From: Triatoma infestans
Lineage: Eukaryota; Arthropoda; Insecta; Hemiptera; Reduviidae
Direction: 5' to 3'
DNA length: 64,000 nt
Assembly: GCA_011037195.1 (NCBI GenBank)
Contig: JAAEAF010002645.1
Location: 82,263 to 146,262 of the forward strand
Every line of letters begins with the position of its first letter. Positions within the stretch are counted from its first letter, which is position 1. Shown here piece after piece: positions 34,057 to 45,230 of this stretch. Made by a program: the position numbers and the translations under genes. Under the pieces are notes generated by a model, which worked only from the letters and a program-made list of their open reading frames with translations, had not been told where the DNA came from and did no database searches.

Positions 34057-34711
34057 TGTAATGGAATCGCTTGATGTGATTCCTGATGTAGTAGATGTCT
34101 TGAAGAAGGCGGAAGTTAGTAGAGATTTTGGATGTTAGAGCTCGAATTATTAATACGGATTTTATAAAAATAAACTGTATTTTAACAATAATTTTAACGT
34201 ATAAATGGTAACTAATAACTACAAAATACTTAGGAATAAATAGAAGATAAATAAGTAATAAATTAGAATGATAAAATAAACGAACTAAGATGCACTACTA
34301 AAAGATAATAAGTTTAAATGAAACTGTATATAGACGCGTAAACTGCTGCTCGTGTATATAGGCGTGCTCGTATCGTCGTATAAGTTACAATGATCCTCTC
34401 ATTGTATATGGTAGAGTTTATATATCGGTGTTGGCCACACTTACACTAAGACATCTGTCCTAGTGTGCGACCTCTTGTGCGACCTTCGTAGTTTGCTGAC
34501 CTTATTTAGGTCAGTGACCAACCTTATCGGTGCTTGCTTTGATGTAAAGTATTGAAAAGGGCTTTGTTGTTTGTTTGGCCGGCATTGTCTTGTAGACGGA
34601 GGCCTGCTAGGTCGCTGGTTATAAATTGTTCTTTTATTACTGCCATCCTTTGTTAAGATAGCAGCTGGCTGGCTCCACTTTGACATTGGTATGACTTTCC
34701 ATGTCATTACA
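34057..34711. mobile_element. Solo LTR, family 1, copy c (655 bp)
   Basis: Starts TGTAATGGAATC and ends CATGTCATTACA, so the ends form a perfect 7-bp inverted repeat (TGTAATG/CATTACA). Flanked by ATTG (34053-34056 and 34712-34715). It has one unit of the minisatellite that is fourfold in copy a. Confidence 0.85.
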
Positions 34712-34879
34712 ATTGCACTAATAATTAGTTCGATTCCTTTTTTTATGTTGTTGTGAGAAACTAGATATTGATTAAATTGACTCTTGCGTAGATTTCCATC
34801 TTTATACTAGATACTCTTTCAATATTTTGTGAACTGCGCCACATACATAAAATCAAGGACAATACTCCAAAAAATCAAT

Positions 34880-35797
34880 AGCTACAAACTCCAGGTCAAA
34901 GAAAAGTTTTTTTTACCAAAGATTTTTAATTCCTTTAAAAAATTTTTACGGGAATGTTGAACGTCAATTTTATTTTGTCTCACTATTTAAACGGCAATAT
35001 ACAAAATGGCGGACTTACATTGGATCTTGCATTTCCGCCTAATTTTCTTTTACCTTCTTTTTCAACAATGGAATGAAAATTCTCAGTTTTTTCCTTTATA
35101 GCCCACATTAATTATATTAAACAATGAATATTATGTTAGAAATAACTTTTTTTTTGCATTTTTTTATAAAAAAATTTTATTACATCATTTGATAATTCAT
35201 AAAATATCAATGGAGGGAAAATTAGTAAAAAAATTCGAAACTAATTTTTTCCTAGAATTAATTAGCTCTAAATAATTAACCAATCACAGTATACAAGTAA
35301 AGGTGTCAAATGAAGGGGGTTATCAAATGACAATTCTAAATTCCTGATTGGCTTAATATACATCCGCAATTAATACCTTCTCTTCTATACTGTGATTGGT
35401 TAATTATTTATAGCTAATTATTTCTAGGAAAAATGTTGTTTAGATTTTTTTTTCCCCCTTCTATAGTTATTTTATAATTTATCAAATTGTGTCATAAAAT
35501 TTTATTTTTTTTTTAAATGCAAAAAAATTAAGTTATTAATAACATAATATTTACTGTTTTATACAATTAATATAAGCTACAAAGAATAAATTTCAGAATT
35601 TTTATTCCATTATTGAAAAAGAAGGCAAAAGAGAGTTCGGGTGGAAATGCAAGATCCAATGTGAGTCCACCATTTCGTAAATTCCCGTTTATATGGTGGA
35701 TCAGATAAAAATTGATGTTAAACACCTCTTTGACATTTGTCAAAGGAATTCAAAATATTCTGTTAAAAAACTTCTGTTTAGTCTGGAGTTTCACATG
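34880..35797. mobile_element. Long imperfect palindrome (foldback element)
   Basis: The left arm (about 34880-35330) and right arm (about 35345-35797) are inverse copies. Examples are ACATTGGATCTTGCATTTCC (35018) against GGAAATGCAAGATCCAATGT (35644), and AACCAATCACAGTATA (35279) against TATACTGTGATTGGTT (35386). Outer ends are near AACTCCAG and CTGGAGTT. The arms have diverged by small changes. No coding sequence; class and exact target duplication were not determined. Confidence 0.7.
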
Positions 35798-37219
35798 TTT
35801 CACAACGTAAGAATGTAAGACAATTCATACACAGGTCGGACCACGTTTCACAGCAATAATTAACACATTATACAAGGTTAGTGAAGTATATTTTATTAAT
35901 TTATATTGTTACAGCCTTAACATTAAATGCACTTAAGACAATTTTTAAAAAGTGTTAGGATAATTGACATTATTGTATCAAATTCAATGTAAAATATGGC
36001 TGACTAATATTAATGATTAGAAAACAGAAGAAGTTAGAACATCTGAAACGTATTTCCTTAAATAAATTTATTGAAAGGAATGATGGCTTTTTCTTCTTGG
36101 ATAATTAGTTATTAATACCTATAATTACAGAAAATGAAATTTCTTTTAGCAACCATTATTTTGGAATCCAGCCTCCAAAGATAAGTAATAAAATCATAAC
36201 TGGTGAACACCAGCATGCTGATGATGATACCAAGGTTCCGTTGGTTGTTAGTATGGGAAGAGGTAGGACAAATTGCCAATCAACATAATTAGTTGGAGGA
36301 GTGTGTTCAATTAATGAGAAATCAATTTGGTTGTAACCAGCCGGCGGTACAGCTGGCCCCTATTGGAGCCCATTGCAAACAACACTAGCTTGTCAAAGCG
36401 CCATGTTGATTAGTTACTCATCAATAATTCAAACATATTCCTTTTAATATTTCTACATTTGTTCGGTTCATGCTTTTTTTTTTTGTTTCTTTTTTTGTTA
36501 CATGTATGTGTGAGTGTCTGTGTGTTTTGTATTTTATATTTCCAAATTATTCAACAAAATATAACTTAATTAAATTTACTTAATTATTGTTACATATCAA
36601 ATTCATATATATATATATATATATCCATGTTAATATTTAGCTACATTTTTCGTTCAATTATTCATCGGTTATTGCTTCATTTCAAATTTACTTGCAAGTT
36701 AATTATACACTCCTATGGGAGGTATATCATTGATTGATCTTTACTTTTGTATTATTTATTTCACTCTTAATGGTATATAAAATGCATCAATTTCATCAAG
36801 TTTAAATATGTCTGCTCCGATAAATAATTGCATTGTTGATTAATTTTGTTTAACAAATTTTCTGCAGCTAAATAATTTCTCCCAAATAAATGCTTGTATT
36901 TTTAGAAGGGAATAGTTAAGGTTGGAGGACCAGTTGGTGGAACTTATTCAAGATATCTTAGATGCAAATCGACACTGGTTAATAGTGAGTCAGTGAAGAA
37001 GCATAATGACAACTTAAATTCTTTGATTTATGCCTTTTAAGTAAAACACTGCCTTACATTTTAGCAACTGGTAAGCGCCTTCTTCAGTGACATGTTCATT
37101 GCACATGATAATACATTCATACCTATTTATCTATTGTTATAAGTAAATTAAACAAAAATATAAAAGAAATTATTAAGCGAGAATTAACTTGATTTAAAGA
37201 TTAAAAAAAATATAGTGCC
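35798..37219. other. AT-rich stretch without gene
   Basis: An (AT)n tract lies at about 36605-36624 and T-runs near 36475-36496. TGAAGAAG-type words near 37000 and (inverted) near 37081 resemble PLE tails but are too short to call. Confidence 0.4.
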
Positions 37220-37225
37220 GAATCT

Positions 37226-37640
37226 GGGGTGGATTTCCTAAACAGTTCTATGGAATCTCTAATAGAGGCTCTAAAATTAAAAAGTTATAAGGGTTATATG
37301 GAGAAGGCAAACAGGGCCACGTTTCATCTAGAGTACAGACATCTGATTCCGAAAGAAAAATCTTATATACAGGAGCTAAATTTTAAGTTAATACCTTGGA
37401 TATTTAAAGTACGAGGGGACTTCAGAATTACCAGCCATGGAGATCTGACAAAATCTTTACATGTGCTTTCTATAATTTGAATTTGAGAGAAGACCATTAC
37501 CATTTCTTAGGTATTTGTCCAATCCTAAAGCATTTAAGGAAAGAACATCTAGGGAATGAGAAGTTAACATGTCAAGAAGTTAGAGAATTCCTCAGAGGTA
37601 AAAAGTGGAATAGCCTGTAGTCATTTGTAACAAAGCCCTG
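37226..37640 (+). pseudogene. LINE ORF2 C-terminal fragment, separate family
   Basis: The open part (37229-37480) reads an unrecognised segment ending with a cysteine-less turn. After a shift it continues HFLGICPILKHLRKEHLGN, then EVREFLRGKKWNSL and SFVTKPC. The block HFLG.CP.LK..R...LG.......EV..FL.GK.W..L is the very C-terminus of a common insect LINE family of the I/R1 group. RT and RNase H are absent. Confidence 0.65.
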
Positions 37641-37837
37641 CAATTATAGATATTTTCTAATTTCGCATTTAAATTATTAGAAATTTTTAGTTAATGTAAA
37701 TATTCGTTGATTTTCTCAATCTGTTGCCCTTTTTTACATACTTTTACTGAATTATATTTCGCCGGTTTACTGCATAGAGTAATTACTTTAGTTCATAATT
37801 AGTTTCCTTTTTTTCATTTTTGCTTCAGAATAGCTTA

Positions 37838-37869
37838 CCATTATTATTATTATTATTACTATTATTATC
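37838..37869. repeat. (TTA)n microsatellite, 3' flank of the RLE LINE
   Basis: ATTATTATTATTATTATTAC-type tract immediately before CCGTA and the T-run (plus strand) that is the 3' poly-A end of the minus-strand element. Confidence 0.85.
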
Positions 37870-38019
37870 CGTATTTTTTTTTTTTTTTTTTTTTTTAAGT
37901 GTCTCGCGGCCCTTAGGCAAGGGAAGCACCTGGATCACTATAAGTGAACATTATTCTTCTCTTCGTCAGTTTTTAATTTTTTGTATTTTTATGTAATTCT
38001 ACGTCAGCAATCATCGCAA

Positions 38020-41000
38020 TCATTGGCCATCGTTATGAGGGGTCCCGCGGCCCTGGCAATCCTTTCCCTGCAGCAAAATCTCCCTGACGATCCTACAGGA
38101 ATGGAGGATTACAGCTTGCAGCATCAGAGCCAGCGTCTTTCTATCAATCCCAAGTTTGAGCAGTCCATCCTGGATAGTGCGCGGGATTAAACCAGCTGCA
38201 GAGATGACAATCGGCACAATGTCGACAGATTTAACGCCTCTCCAAAGAGATGCAACCTCAGCTGCCAGCGGCCTGTACTTAATCAATTTCTCATTGAAGG
38301 CCCGCACAACATTAGCCGAGTCCGGGACTGTAACGTCTATGATATAAACCTTACCCTCACTCTTATTGTGCCACACAATATCAGGTCGGGTGCCCTCTAC
38401 TGTGTGATCCGTGAGCACCACGCGATCCTAATAGAGTGTGTGCCCGGAACTCTCTAGCACCGGTTCGGGATCATACTGGTAGTAGGGTGGGACGACTGAG
38501 CGAATACCCAACTTCAATGCCAACTCCCGGTGCAGAATCTTGGCCATACTATTGTGCCTCTTAAGGTACTCTGTCTGTGCCAACATTGGACAGGCAGAAA
38601 GAAGGTGGTGGATCGTCTCTGGGGCAGAGTGGCATAATCTGCACTTGACATCCTGGACACTAACATCTCCTATAATATAACGCATATAGTACCTGGTAGC
38701 CACCACCTGATCCTGAATGGCAATTAGGGTCCCCTCAGTTTCTGGGTAAAGTTGCCCATGGGTAAGCCACATCACTGACGCCCCTTTGTCTATGGCGTCA
38801 CCATCTAGCGCTGTGGGGTATTGCCCATGTAAGGCCTTGGCACGCCATGCTGCGGCCATATCAGTGGTGGAGTCCCGAACCTCCGGCACCCCCGAAGCCA
38901 CCCTGTGTAAATCTAAAGGGGTATATCCCTTATCAGCCGCCATTACTGCCCCGATTAGACTCGAGTCCCGGTGGGTATTGAAATAAGCTCTCATTCGAGC
39001 AACCTGTGTATCATGAAGGCCCGCGATACTGACTATACCACGTCCACCTTCCGATCGCGGCAACTCGATTCTTTCGATGGCAGACCTGGGGTGGTGTTTA
39101 TTTTGCCTGGTAAGCGCTGTTCTAATTGAGCGCTGCAGCGCCCCCAATTCTGTGGCGGACCACTTTATCACCCCAAACGTATACGACAAGACCGGAACGC
39201 AGTACGAGTTGATAGCCCGAGTCAAATTGCCACTTCGGAGACCTGTCTTAACTGTCAAGTGAAGACGCTTTTTGAATTTGTCAATCACATGCTGCTTAAC
39301 CACTTTGTGTTCTATGCCTCTCGCTTGCTGTATCCCCAGGTATTTGTACATTTCTGTTTCCGCTATGGCTTCGAATTCCCTATGGTCATCGATCTGATTA
39401 GGAGTGGGTGTTATTTTGCCACGTAGGATCGTTTGAGTGCGACATTTATCAAGTCCGAACGTCATCGAGATGTCTGCGGAGAACATTCTGACCAGATCAA
39501 GAAGGAGTTTGAGTCGGTCTTTGCGACCAGCGTATACCTTCAGATCATCCATGTACAACAAGTGTGATAACTTATGCTCGGACGCAGCGGTGCCACTCAA
39601 AGAATAACCGTAGCCTGAGGAATCAAGCAATCGAGACAGCGGGTTAACCGCGAGGACAAACCAAAGTGGGCTCAATGCGTCGCCCTGAAAGATACCCCTC
39701 CTGACCGGTATGGATCTGGACCGCACAGTGGTCGCTTTTTGCGGGGTAATCAAGCATGTGCGCCAGCTCCCCATGGCTGTACTGAGGAAGCTTACTATAC
39801 TGGTGGGCACCCCATATATTTTCAGGATATCTATCAGCCAGGCATGTGGTACCGAGTCATATGCTTTCTGATAGTCGATATATGCCATGCACAGATTACG
39901 TTTCATTCTCTTAGCCTGTTCCATAACTACAGAGTCAACCGTCAGAAGTTCTTTACACCCGTAAGTGCCTCTCGCACAGCCTTTTTGCGCTTCCGATATG
40001 ATGTTCTGGCTATCCACATGATCATAGATTCTGTCAGCTAGGCATGTGGTGAGTACCTTATAAATGGTGCACAGACACGTGATAGGTCTATAATTACCTG
40101 GGTCCCGGGTGCCTTCCTGAAACATAGCCCCTTATGTTTCAGGAAGGTCAGTCCACTAGTCATAAACAGCGGCATGGATTCCGGCCTGCGAACAATATGA
40201 CTCAACCAAGTGGCTAAACTATTGTGCGTGGTTGTGAATTTCTTCCACCAGAAATAGTGGATACCGTCGGCACCGGGGGCCTTCCAATTCGGGCATCGGC
40301 TGAGCGCATTCTTAATTTCGCCTACCTCAAAATTCTCGAACACCACAGCTGGGCGAGAATCACGGTCCTCTGCCAGATGCCGCAGCCACGGAGCCTGTCG
40401 GTTATAATCCGCAGCCTCCGACCATAATCCGCCCCAATACTGATTAAATTCATATGTGGAGGGAATGGAATCACCGGCTGGATTACTCCCCCCTTGCAGC
40501 CCCCTGTAGAACGCCGCCTCATTTCGTTCAAATCTGAGATTATCATTCCTCCGGCGAGCTGATTTATTTTAGCGTCGTAATCTACTAACTGCGACTGCCA
40601 ACTTTTGCTTAAGCGTATCGATAAACTCTACCAGACGTCTATTCCGGGTAGCAGGCTTACCCGGGTGAAACCTTTCACGTTGCATTATTGCATTAACTTT
40701 GGCTATTGTGCGTCTGCCCGCATCACCTTTCTGATACCTAATGAGACGGCCGAGGTCTTGGCGTAACGCACTGATCTTGCGATCAAGCCTTCTTTTCCAG
40801 GCCGGCTCCCGTGCTCTACTGGCGATAGTATCTGTTGTCAATGGGTTACGGCCCGTAACAATCGTGACAACCGCTGCTGACGCCGCATACACTATATTAT
40901 GCATCTCAGTCAGATCAAGGGCCGTGGCCAGGCGATTGGGGAGAATCGAGCTATTGACTAGTGCCACACTTTTTATTAAAAAAGGGGACCATTTCACACG

Positions 41001-41672
41001 GGGCAATTGCGGGCGCCTATCGGGTTCCATGCCAGCTGACATTTCATATGCTACTGCGAATTCGTCCCTGAGCTTCTGCAGCAGTTCGCTGGATCTTCTG
41101 TCATCACTCCTTGGCTCAGGCCCGGGGGCATCAGCCTCCTCCGAGGCTAGGGTTTCCGGGTTCTCTTCATTAGTCCCATCCGGTGGTTCCACATTATCCC
41201 GACTGACGATATTTTCGTCAAGGTGACATCTGGCCTCCTCACGAAGTTCGTCCAGGATATTCGTGGGTAGAAGATTGTTAGTAACAATCACGCGTCGCTG
41301 GTCGGCCACTCTTTGTTCCGTTACTTCAAGATGCGGGAACCTCTCCCGAAAATGTCGGTGTAATTCCTGCCTATAGCCAACCTTAACAGTCTCCAGGTTC
41401 GTCACAATATAATAGGAACGCATGATGAATTTGTTCATGTCAACAGACCACTTCATGCGCATCCTACACCGCCTTGACGTGGTCCCCAACAGATTAGCTG
41501 GGGAAGCACTTGTCTCGGCCCCCTCGGCTGTAACTTCTTGCGTGGGAGAGACCCGCCTGCTCAGTACCCTCCCACCGGTGGTTCGCATGCTGTCACCTCC
41601 AGCACCGGCTCCAGAAGTGCCCTGGCGTACCCCAGGCAGCGACCTTTGATTTAATTCACCTGTATTCGACAT
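38020..41672 (-). pseudogene. RLE LINE polyprotein: RT, CCHC knuckle, PD-(D/E)xK endonuclease; three lesions
   Basis: One reading of about 1,217 codons starts at ATG 41672. The N-terminal ~367 residues (to 40572) include KWSVDMNKFIMRSYYIVT and DQRRVIVTNN. After a TAA at 40569-40571, where a Tyr codon (RLRRY) is likely, the same frame continues with FYRGLQGGSNPAGD and WKAPGADGIHYFWWKKF. A one-base loss in the G4 run at 40128-40131 shifts the frame. The RT core follows: NYRPITCL, YIDYQKAYDSVPHAW (catalytic Asp), FQGDALSPLWFV and LLYMDDLKVY. Then come a CCHC knuckle (CRLC..HH..C, about 38590-38645) and a TAG at 38428-38430 where the second copy has TGG. The restriction-like endonuclease has GTRPDIVWHNK, YIIDVTVPDSANV and KLIKY. 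It ends at TGA 38020-38022. The enzyme would nick the target and reverse-transcribe its own RNA there. Confidence 0.9.
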
Positions 41673-41878
41673 CTTAAAAATGAAAAAGCGAGTGCCGTTT
41701 ATACCTTCAGCCAGGTAGAATAAAAACCAGCCGCCTCTAACATGAGGAACAGACGCTGGAGGGTGTGCCGCCCTAACTAAGGGTCAGACGCACACCTGCT
41801 GGGGACACTCTTTCGCCCAGAGTCAACACTCGGCCGTTGGCACCTTCCCCAGCCCCCTTTAAGGCAGGGACTACCACC

Positions 41879-41948
41879 ACCGCTGTTAGCCTACCTAAAG
41901 GTAGCCCAGGGGACACCACTTGGAGGTAGCGGTTGGATTTTGCCCCCC
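41879..41948 (-). ncRNA. HDV-like self-cleaving ribozyme at the 5' end of the RLE LINE
   Basis: Numbering from G1 (41948) on the minus strand. P1 pairs 1-7 (GGGGGGC) with 35-41 (GUCCCCU), with a G1-U41 wobble at the cut. P2 pairs 16-21 (ACCGCU) with 65-70 (AGCGGU). P3 pairs 22-24 (ACC) with 32-34 (GGU). L3 is UCCAAGU, whose CC can pair with G42-G43 to form P1.1. P4 is CUACC/GGUAG closed by UUUA. J4/2 is GCUAA, with C60 in the place of the catalytic cytosine. Order, lengths and the U-N4-G spacing in L3 fit the HDV fold. The predicted cut lies exactly between (TAA)n and the element. HDV-like ribozymes are known at 5' ends of R2 and related LINEs, where they free the element RNA from an upstream host transcript. 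Confidence 0.88.

Positions 41949-41982
<34 letters not shown>
41949..41982. repeat. (TTA)n microsatellite between the two RLE LINE copies
   Basis: About eleven TTA units separate the 5' end of the long copy (41948) from the ACGTA plus T-run that ends the truncated copy. It is both a 5' flank and a 3' flank. Confidence 0.9.
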
Positions 41983-41985
41983 GTA

Positions 41986-43084
41986 TTTTTTTTTTAAGTG
42001 TCTCGCGGCCCTTAGGCAAGGGAAGCACCTGGATCACTATAAGTGAACATTATTCTTCTCTTCGTCAGTTTTTAATTTTTTGTATTTTTATGTAATTCTA
42101 CGTCAGCAATCATCGCAATCATTGGCCATCGTTATGAGGGGTCCCGCGGCCCTGGCAATCCTTTCCCTGCAGCAAAATCTCCCTGACGATCCTACAGGAA
42201 TGGAGGATTACAGCTTGCTGCATCAGAGCCAGCGTCTTTCTATCAATCCCAAGTTTGAGCAGTCCATCCTGGGTAGCGCGCGGGATTAAACCGGCTGCCG
42301 AGATGACAATCGGCGCAATGTCGACAGATTTAACGTCTCTCCAAAGAGAAGCAACCTCAGCTGCCAGCGGCCTGTACTTAATCAATTTCTCATTGAAGGC
42401 CCGCACAACATTAGCCGAGTCGGGGACTGTAACGTCTATGATATAAACCTTACCCTCACTCTTATTGTGCCACACAATATCAGGTCGGGTGCCCTCTACT
42501 GTGTGATCCGTGAGCACCACGCGATCCCAATAGAGTGTGTGCCCGGAACTCTCTAGCACCGGTTCGGGATCATACTGGTAGTAGGGTGGGACGACTGAGC
42601 GAATACCCAACTTCAATGCCAACTCCCGGTGCAGAATCTTGGCCATACTATTGTGCCTCTTAAGGTACTCTGTCTGTGCCAACATTGGACAGGCAGAAAG
42701 AAGGTGGTGGATCGTCTCTGGGGCAGAGTGGCATAATCTGCACTTGACATCCTGGACACTTGGGAAATCTCCTATAATGTAAACGCATATAGTACTGGTA
42801 GCCACTACTTGATCCGGATGGCATTCGGCCCTTCAGTTTCTGGGTACAGTGCCCAGGGTAAGCTACATCACTGACCCCCTTTGTCTATGGCTCCATTAGC
42901 GCTGTGGGGTATTGCCCAATTGTAACGCCTTGGCACGCCATGCTGGGCCATTTCAGTGGTGGAAGTCCCGAAACCTCCGGCACCCCCGAAAGCCACCCTG
43001 TGTCTAATTTAAAGGTGTATTCCTTATCAGCCGCCATTTACTGCCCCGATCAGACCGAGTCCCGGGGTTATTGAAATAAGCTCT
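41986..43084 (-). mobile_element. Second RLE LINE copy, 5'-truncated, same family and orientation
   Basis: Matches the 3' 1.1 kb of the long copy, starting with the same TACG-A-run end and TGTCTCGCGGCCCTTAGGCA. From 41986 to about 42760 differences are a few scattered substitutions; from about 42760 to 43084 there are many one-base losses and gains. It stops at a point equivalent to about 38995 in the long copy and then enters (TTA)n. Truncation at the 5' end is typical of target-primed reverse transcription. It lacks the ribozyme. Confidence 0.9.
42119..42805 (-). pseudogene. CCHC and restriction-like endonuclease part of the second RLE LINE copy
   Basis: 228 open codons cover DVKCRLCHSAPETIHHLL through the endonuclease motifs GTRPDIVWHNK and YIIDVTVPDSANV to the stop at 42119. 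At 42527-42529 it has TGG (Trp) where the long copy has TAG. Upstream sequence to 43084 still resembles the long copy but is full of frameshifts, and RT is missing. Confidence 0.85.
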
Positions 43085-43170
43085 TCATGTATTATTTTAT
43101 TATTATGATTATCATATATTATATTATTATTATTTTATTGATATATATATTATTATTATTATTATTATTA

Positions 43171-43204
<34 letters not shown>

Positions 43205-43205
43205 T
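43085..43205. repeat. (TTA)n-rich tract, 5' flank of the truncated RLE LINE copy
   Basis: An imperfect (ATT)n tract with interruptions (TATTATTTTATTATTATGA, TTGATATATATA) over about 120 bp, in line with the tract on the other side of the two elements. Confidence 0.8.
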
Positions 43206-44832
43206 GCTTCTTCTTCCGATCAGTTATATTTTATCTGAACTTACTTTCTGTTTATTCCATTAATTTTTGTTTGTTTTTTTGAAGAAAACTATTATTTTTG
43301 GATTTTATTTATTTTGTATGATTTTGTATTTTGTATTTTACAATTTAAAATCGCAACTCTAGGCAGACGGTTGTGACCAAAGCAAGTAACTGTATTTTGA
43401 GTTATACGTTTTATATGTTTGTAGTTTTAATCTTTAATAAACACTTATAAATAAATATAAATAATAAACAAAAATATAATTGAAGAATTTAGATTGAAGG
43501 CATTGAGTAGTTACAGATATACATTGTTTAAACAGCTAGAGCCACGTCGCAAATTTGTTCATAGTAAAATGTCAGTCAACTCTATCAGCTGGCTGAGTGA
43601 AATACAAGAAGAGCCTTAATATTTAAATAAATACATTTTCACTCAACAAGTTGCATTATGCTAGTTATGCAACCAAAAGGCGTTTGGAGTATGTGTTCCA
43701 TTTTATAGCTGCCTACGCCCCTTCTTGGCTGAATTCCTTCTTAAATATTTAAATCAAAACTTACTATTTATGCAATTACTTCTTGATAGAATTAAGGTTT
43801 AGGTAGAACAAAATGTGATTATTAGTCTCAAAACTGGTTTAGAGTTGAAGGGAGCTGTGAGGATATTATATTTACCTTGTCACTTGTTGCACAATTTGTT
43901 TTAAATATAAGATAAAAATAACATATTATAAAAGGTTCTTCCAGGATAGTTTTGCCTCTGAATGCTAAAACAACACTGGCAAGAAACAGGATGAGTAGTG
44001 TAGGGTAGTCACTAGCTTAACGTCCCCCCTCCATTGTAATTAGTCGATGGGGCTTAATTTACTCTCCTAATGCCAGTAGTGTTGGTTTGGCTTTAGAGTC
44101 AACACGGCACTGAAGAAGCCTTTTGCAATGTGGGCAAATTGTCCATTTATAACAAACTACTGAGGCCGTCTCAATCCGAAGATCTAAATATTTTCTTCAT
44201 ACAATATAATAAATATTTCTAGAAACATTACATAATTAAGTTAAAAAAAAAAATAGAAGAAACAAAATAGTAGCCGAATTATCTGAAGAGAGTAAATGAA
44301 AGCTAAACATCTAATTATGCAAATAGACAAAAAAAAATTATTTTTTTTCTGTAGAAAATAAATGCAAATATTTGCACTGCTTTTTTGTTGTGTTGTAGAG
44401 TCCATTTTGTGTGGAAGTTGCCTATCTCAGCAAAAGACTTAAATATACATTCATATGTAAAAAAAGATACTTCTTATGTAAGAGTGTATGAAGTAAGGTG
44501 GGGAGGGGCCACAGTTATGAACTTGAGAGAAAGGATAAAGGTTTAAGGGGTAGGGGAAAGTTGTGAGACAACATAAGAAAAAAAACATACTCCTCTGGCA
44601 ATGGAATACATTTTTGTATATTTTTTCAGTGCTTGGATGAACGGGTGTGTGAGTGAAAGAGGCTAGCGTGTATCTAAATAGTAAGATTGAAGTTCACAGG
44701 ATGGGGGGAACTCGTGGTATATGTTTTTCTAAAGAGAAACACACCTTAAACAACATGAATAAAAAGGTAACTTATCCACTAATGCTAATTTATTCTAATA
44801 ATATTTGCAAAACATTCCAACAATGTCCATTT

Positions 44833-44871
<39 letters not shown>

Positions 44872-45039
44872 TGAATGGATGCAAAAATATTTGCTCATAC
44901 ATAAAATGAAATTAACATGTGGAAAATGGTATCCCGCGCACAACTTTTAACCCAAATAAACATTTTCTTTTTACATATGCAAACTCACATAGAATTATTT
45001 TTTTATTTTCTTTCTGGTTTCATATTATTTTCATCTAAT
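43206..45039. other. AT-rich stretch without gene; (GT)n tract
   Basis: A (GT)n run lies at about 44838-44869. CACTGAAGAAGCC near 44109 resembles a PLE tail word but has no further support. No protein domain seen. Confidence 0.45.
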
Positions 45040-45044
45040 CCTAT

Positions 45045-45230
45045 TACAAGATAGTTATTAGTTTCTCTTTAAAGTGGTAAGAGAAAGTATGGTGATCATT
45101 TCCAAGTTTGGGAAATTTTGGATACTGAAGAAACTCTGCATACTTACTACAGACATGAAACACTCTATCACTTATATTTTGAAACATTTGTGCTGAAAAA
45201 TGGATTTTTGGGGGTTCCTATGGGCACTGG
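45045..45230 (+). repeat. Degraded repeat-A-like fragment
   Basis: AGTTTCTCTTTAAAGTGGTAAGAGAAAGTATGG-like head (45059-45091), then a module-like segment with ACATACTTACTAC, ACTTATATTTTGAAACATTTG and a G-rich block. Strongly diverged. Confidence 0.45.

Larger units (their letters stand above)
37874..41948 (-). mobile_element. R4/Dong-like RLE non-LTR retrotransposon, nearly full length, in (TAA)n
   Basis: Minus-strand element of about 4.07 kb. The 5' end is a G-run at 41948, directly after (TAA)n. Then come a 70-nt HDV-like ribozyme, a 5' UTR, one long protein reading (41672 down to 38020), a 3' UTR, an A-run (about 37874-37897) and TACGG before another (TAA)n. Restriction-like endonuclease LINEs are mostly site-specific, and Dong-type members of the R4 clade are known to use TAA repeats. 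It is clearly more GC-rich than its surroundings. Three single-step lesions break the reading frame, so it looks recently active. Confidence 0.9.

Noticed and set aside
40741..41226. A 161-codon plus-strand open frame
   Set aside because: It lies antisense within the LINE polyprotein N-terminal region and reads no domain; it is a shadow of the minus-strand gene.
44100..44160. A further PLE remnant from CACTGAAGAAGCC (also near 37000-37095)
   Set aside because: The words are too short and no arm, coding remnant or duplication accompanies them.
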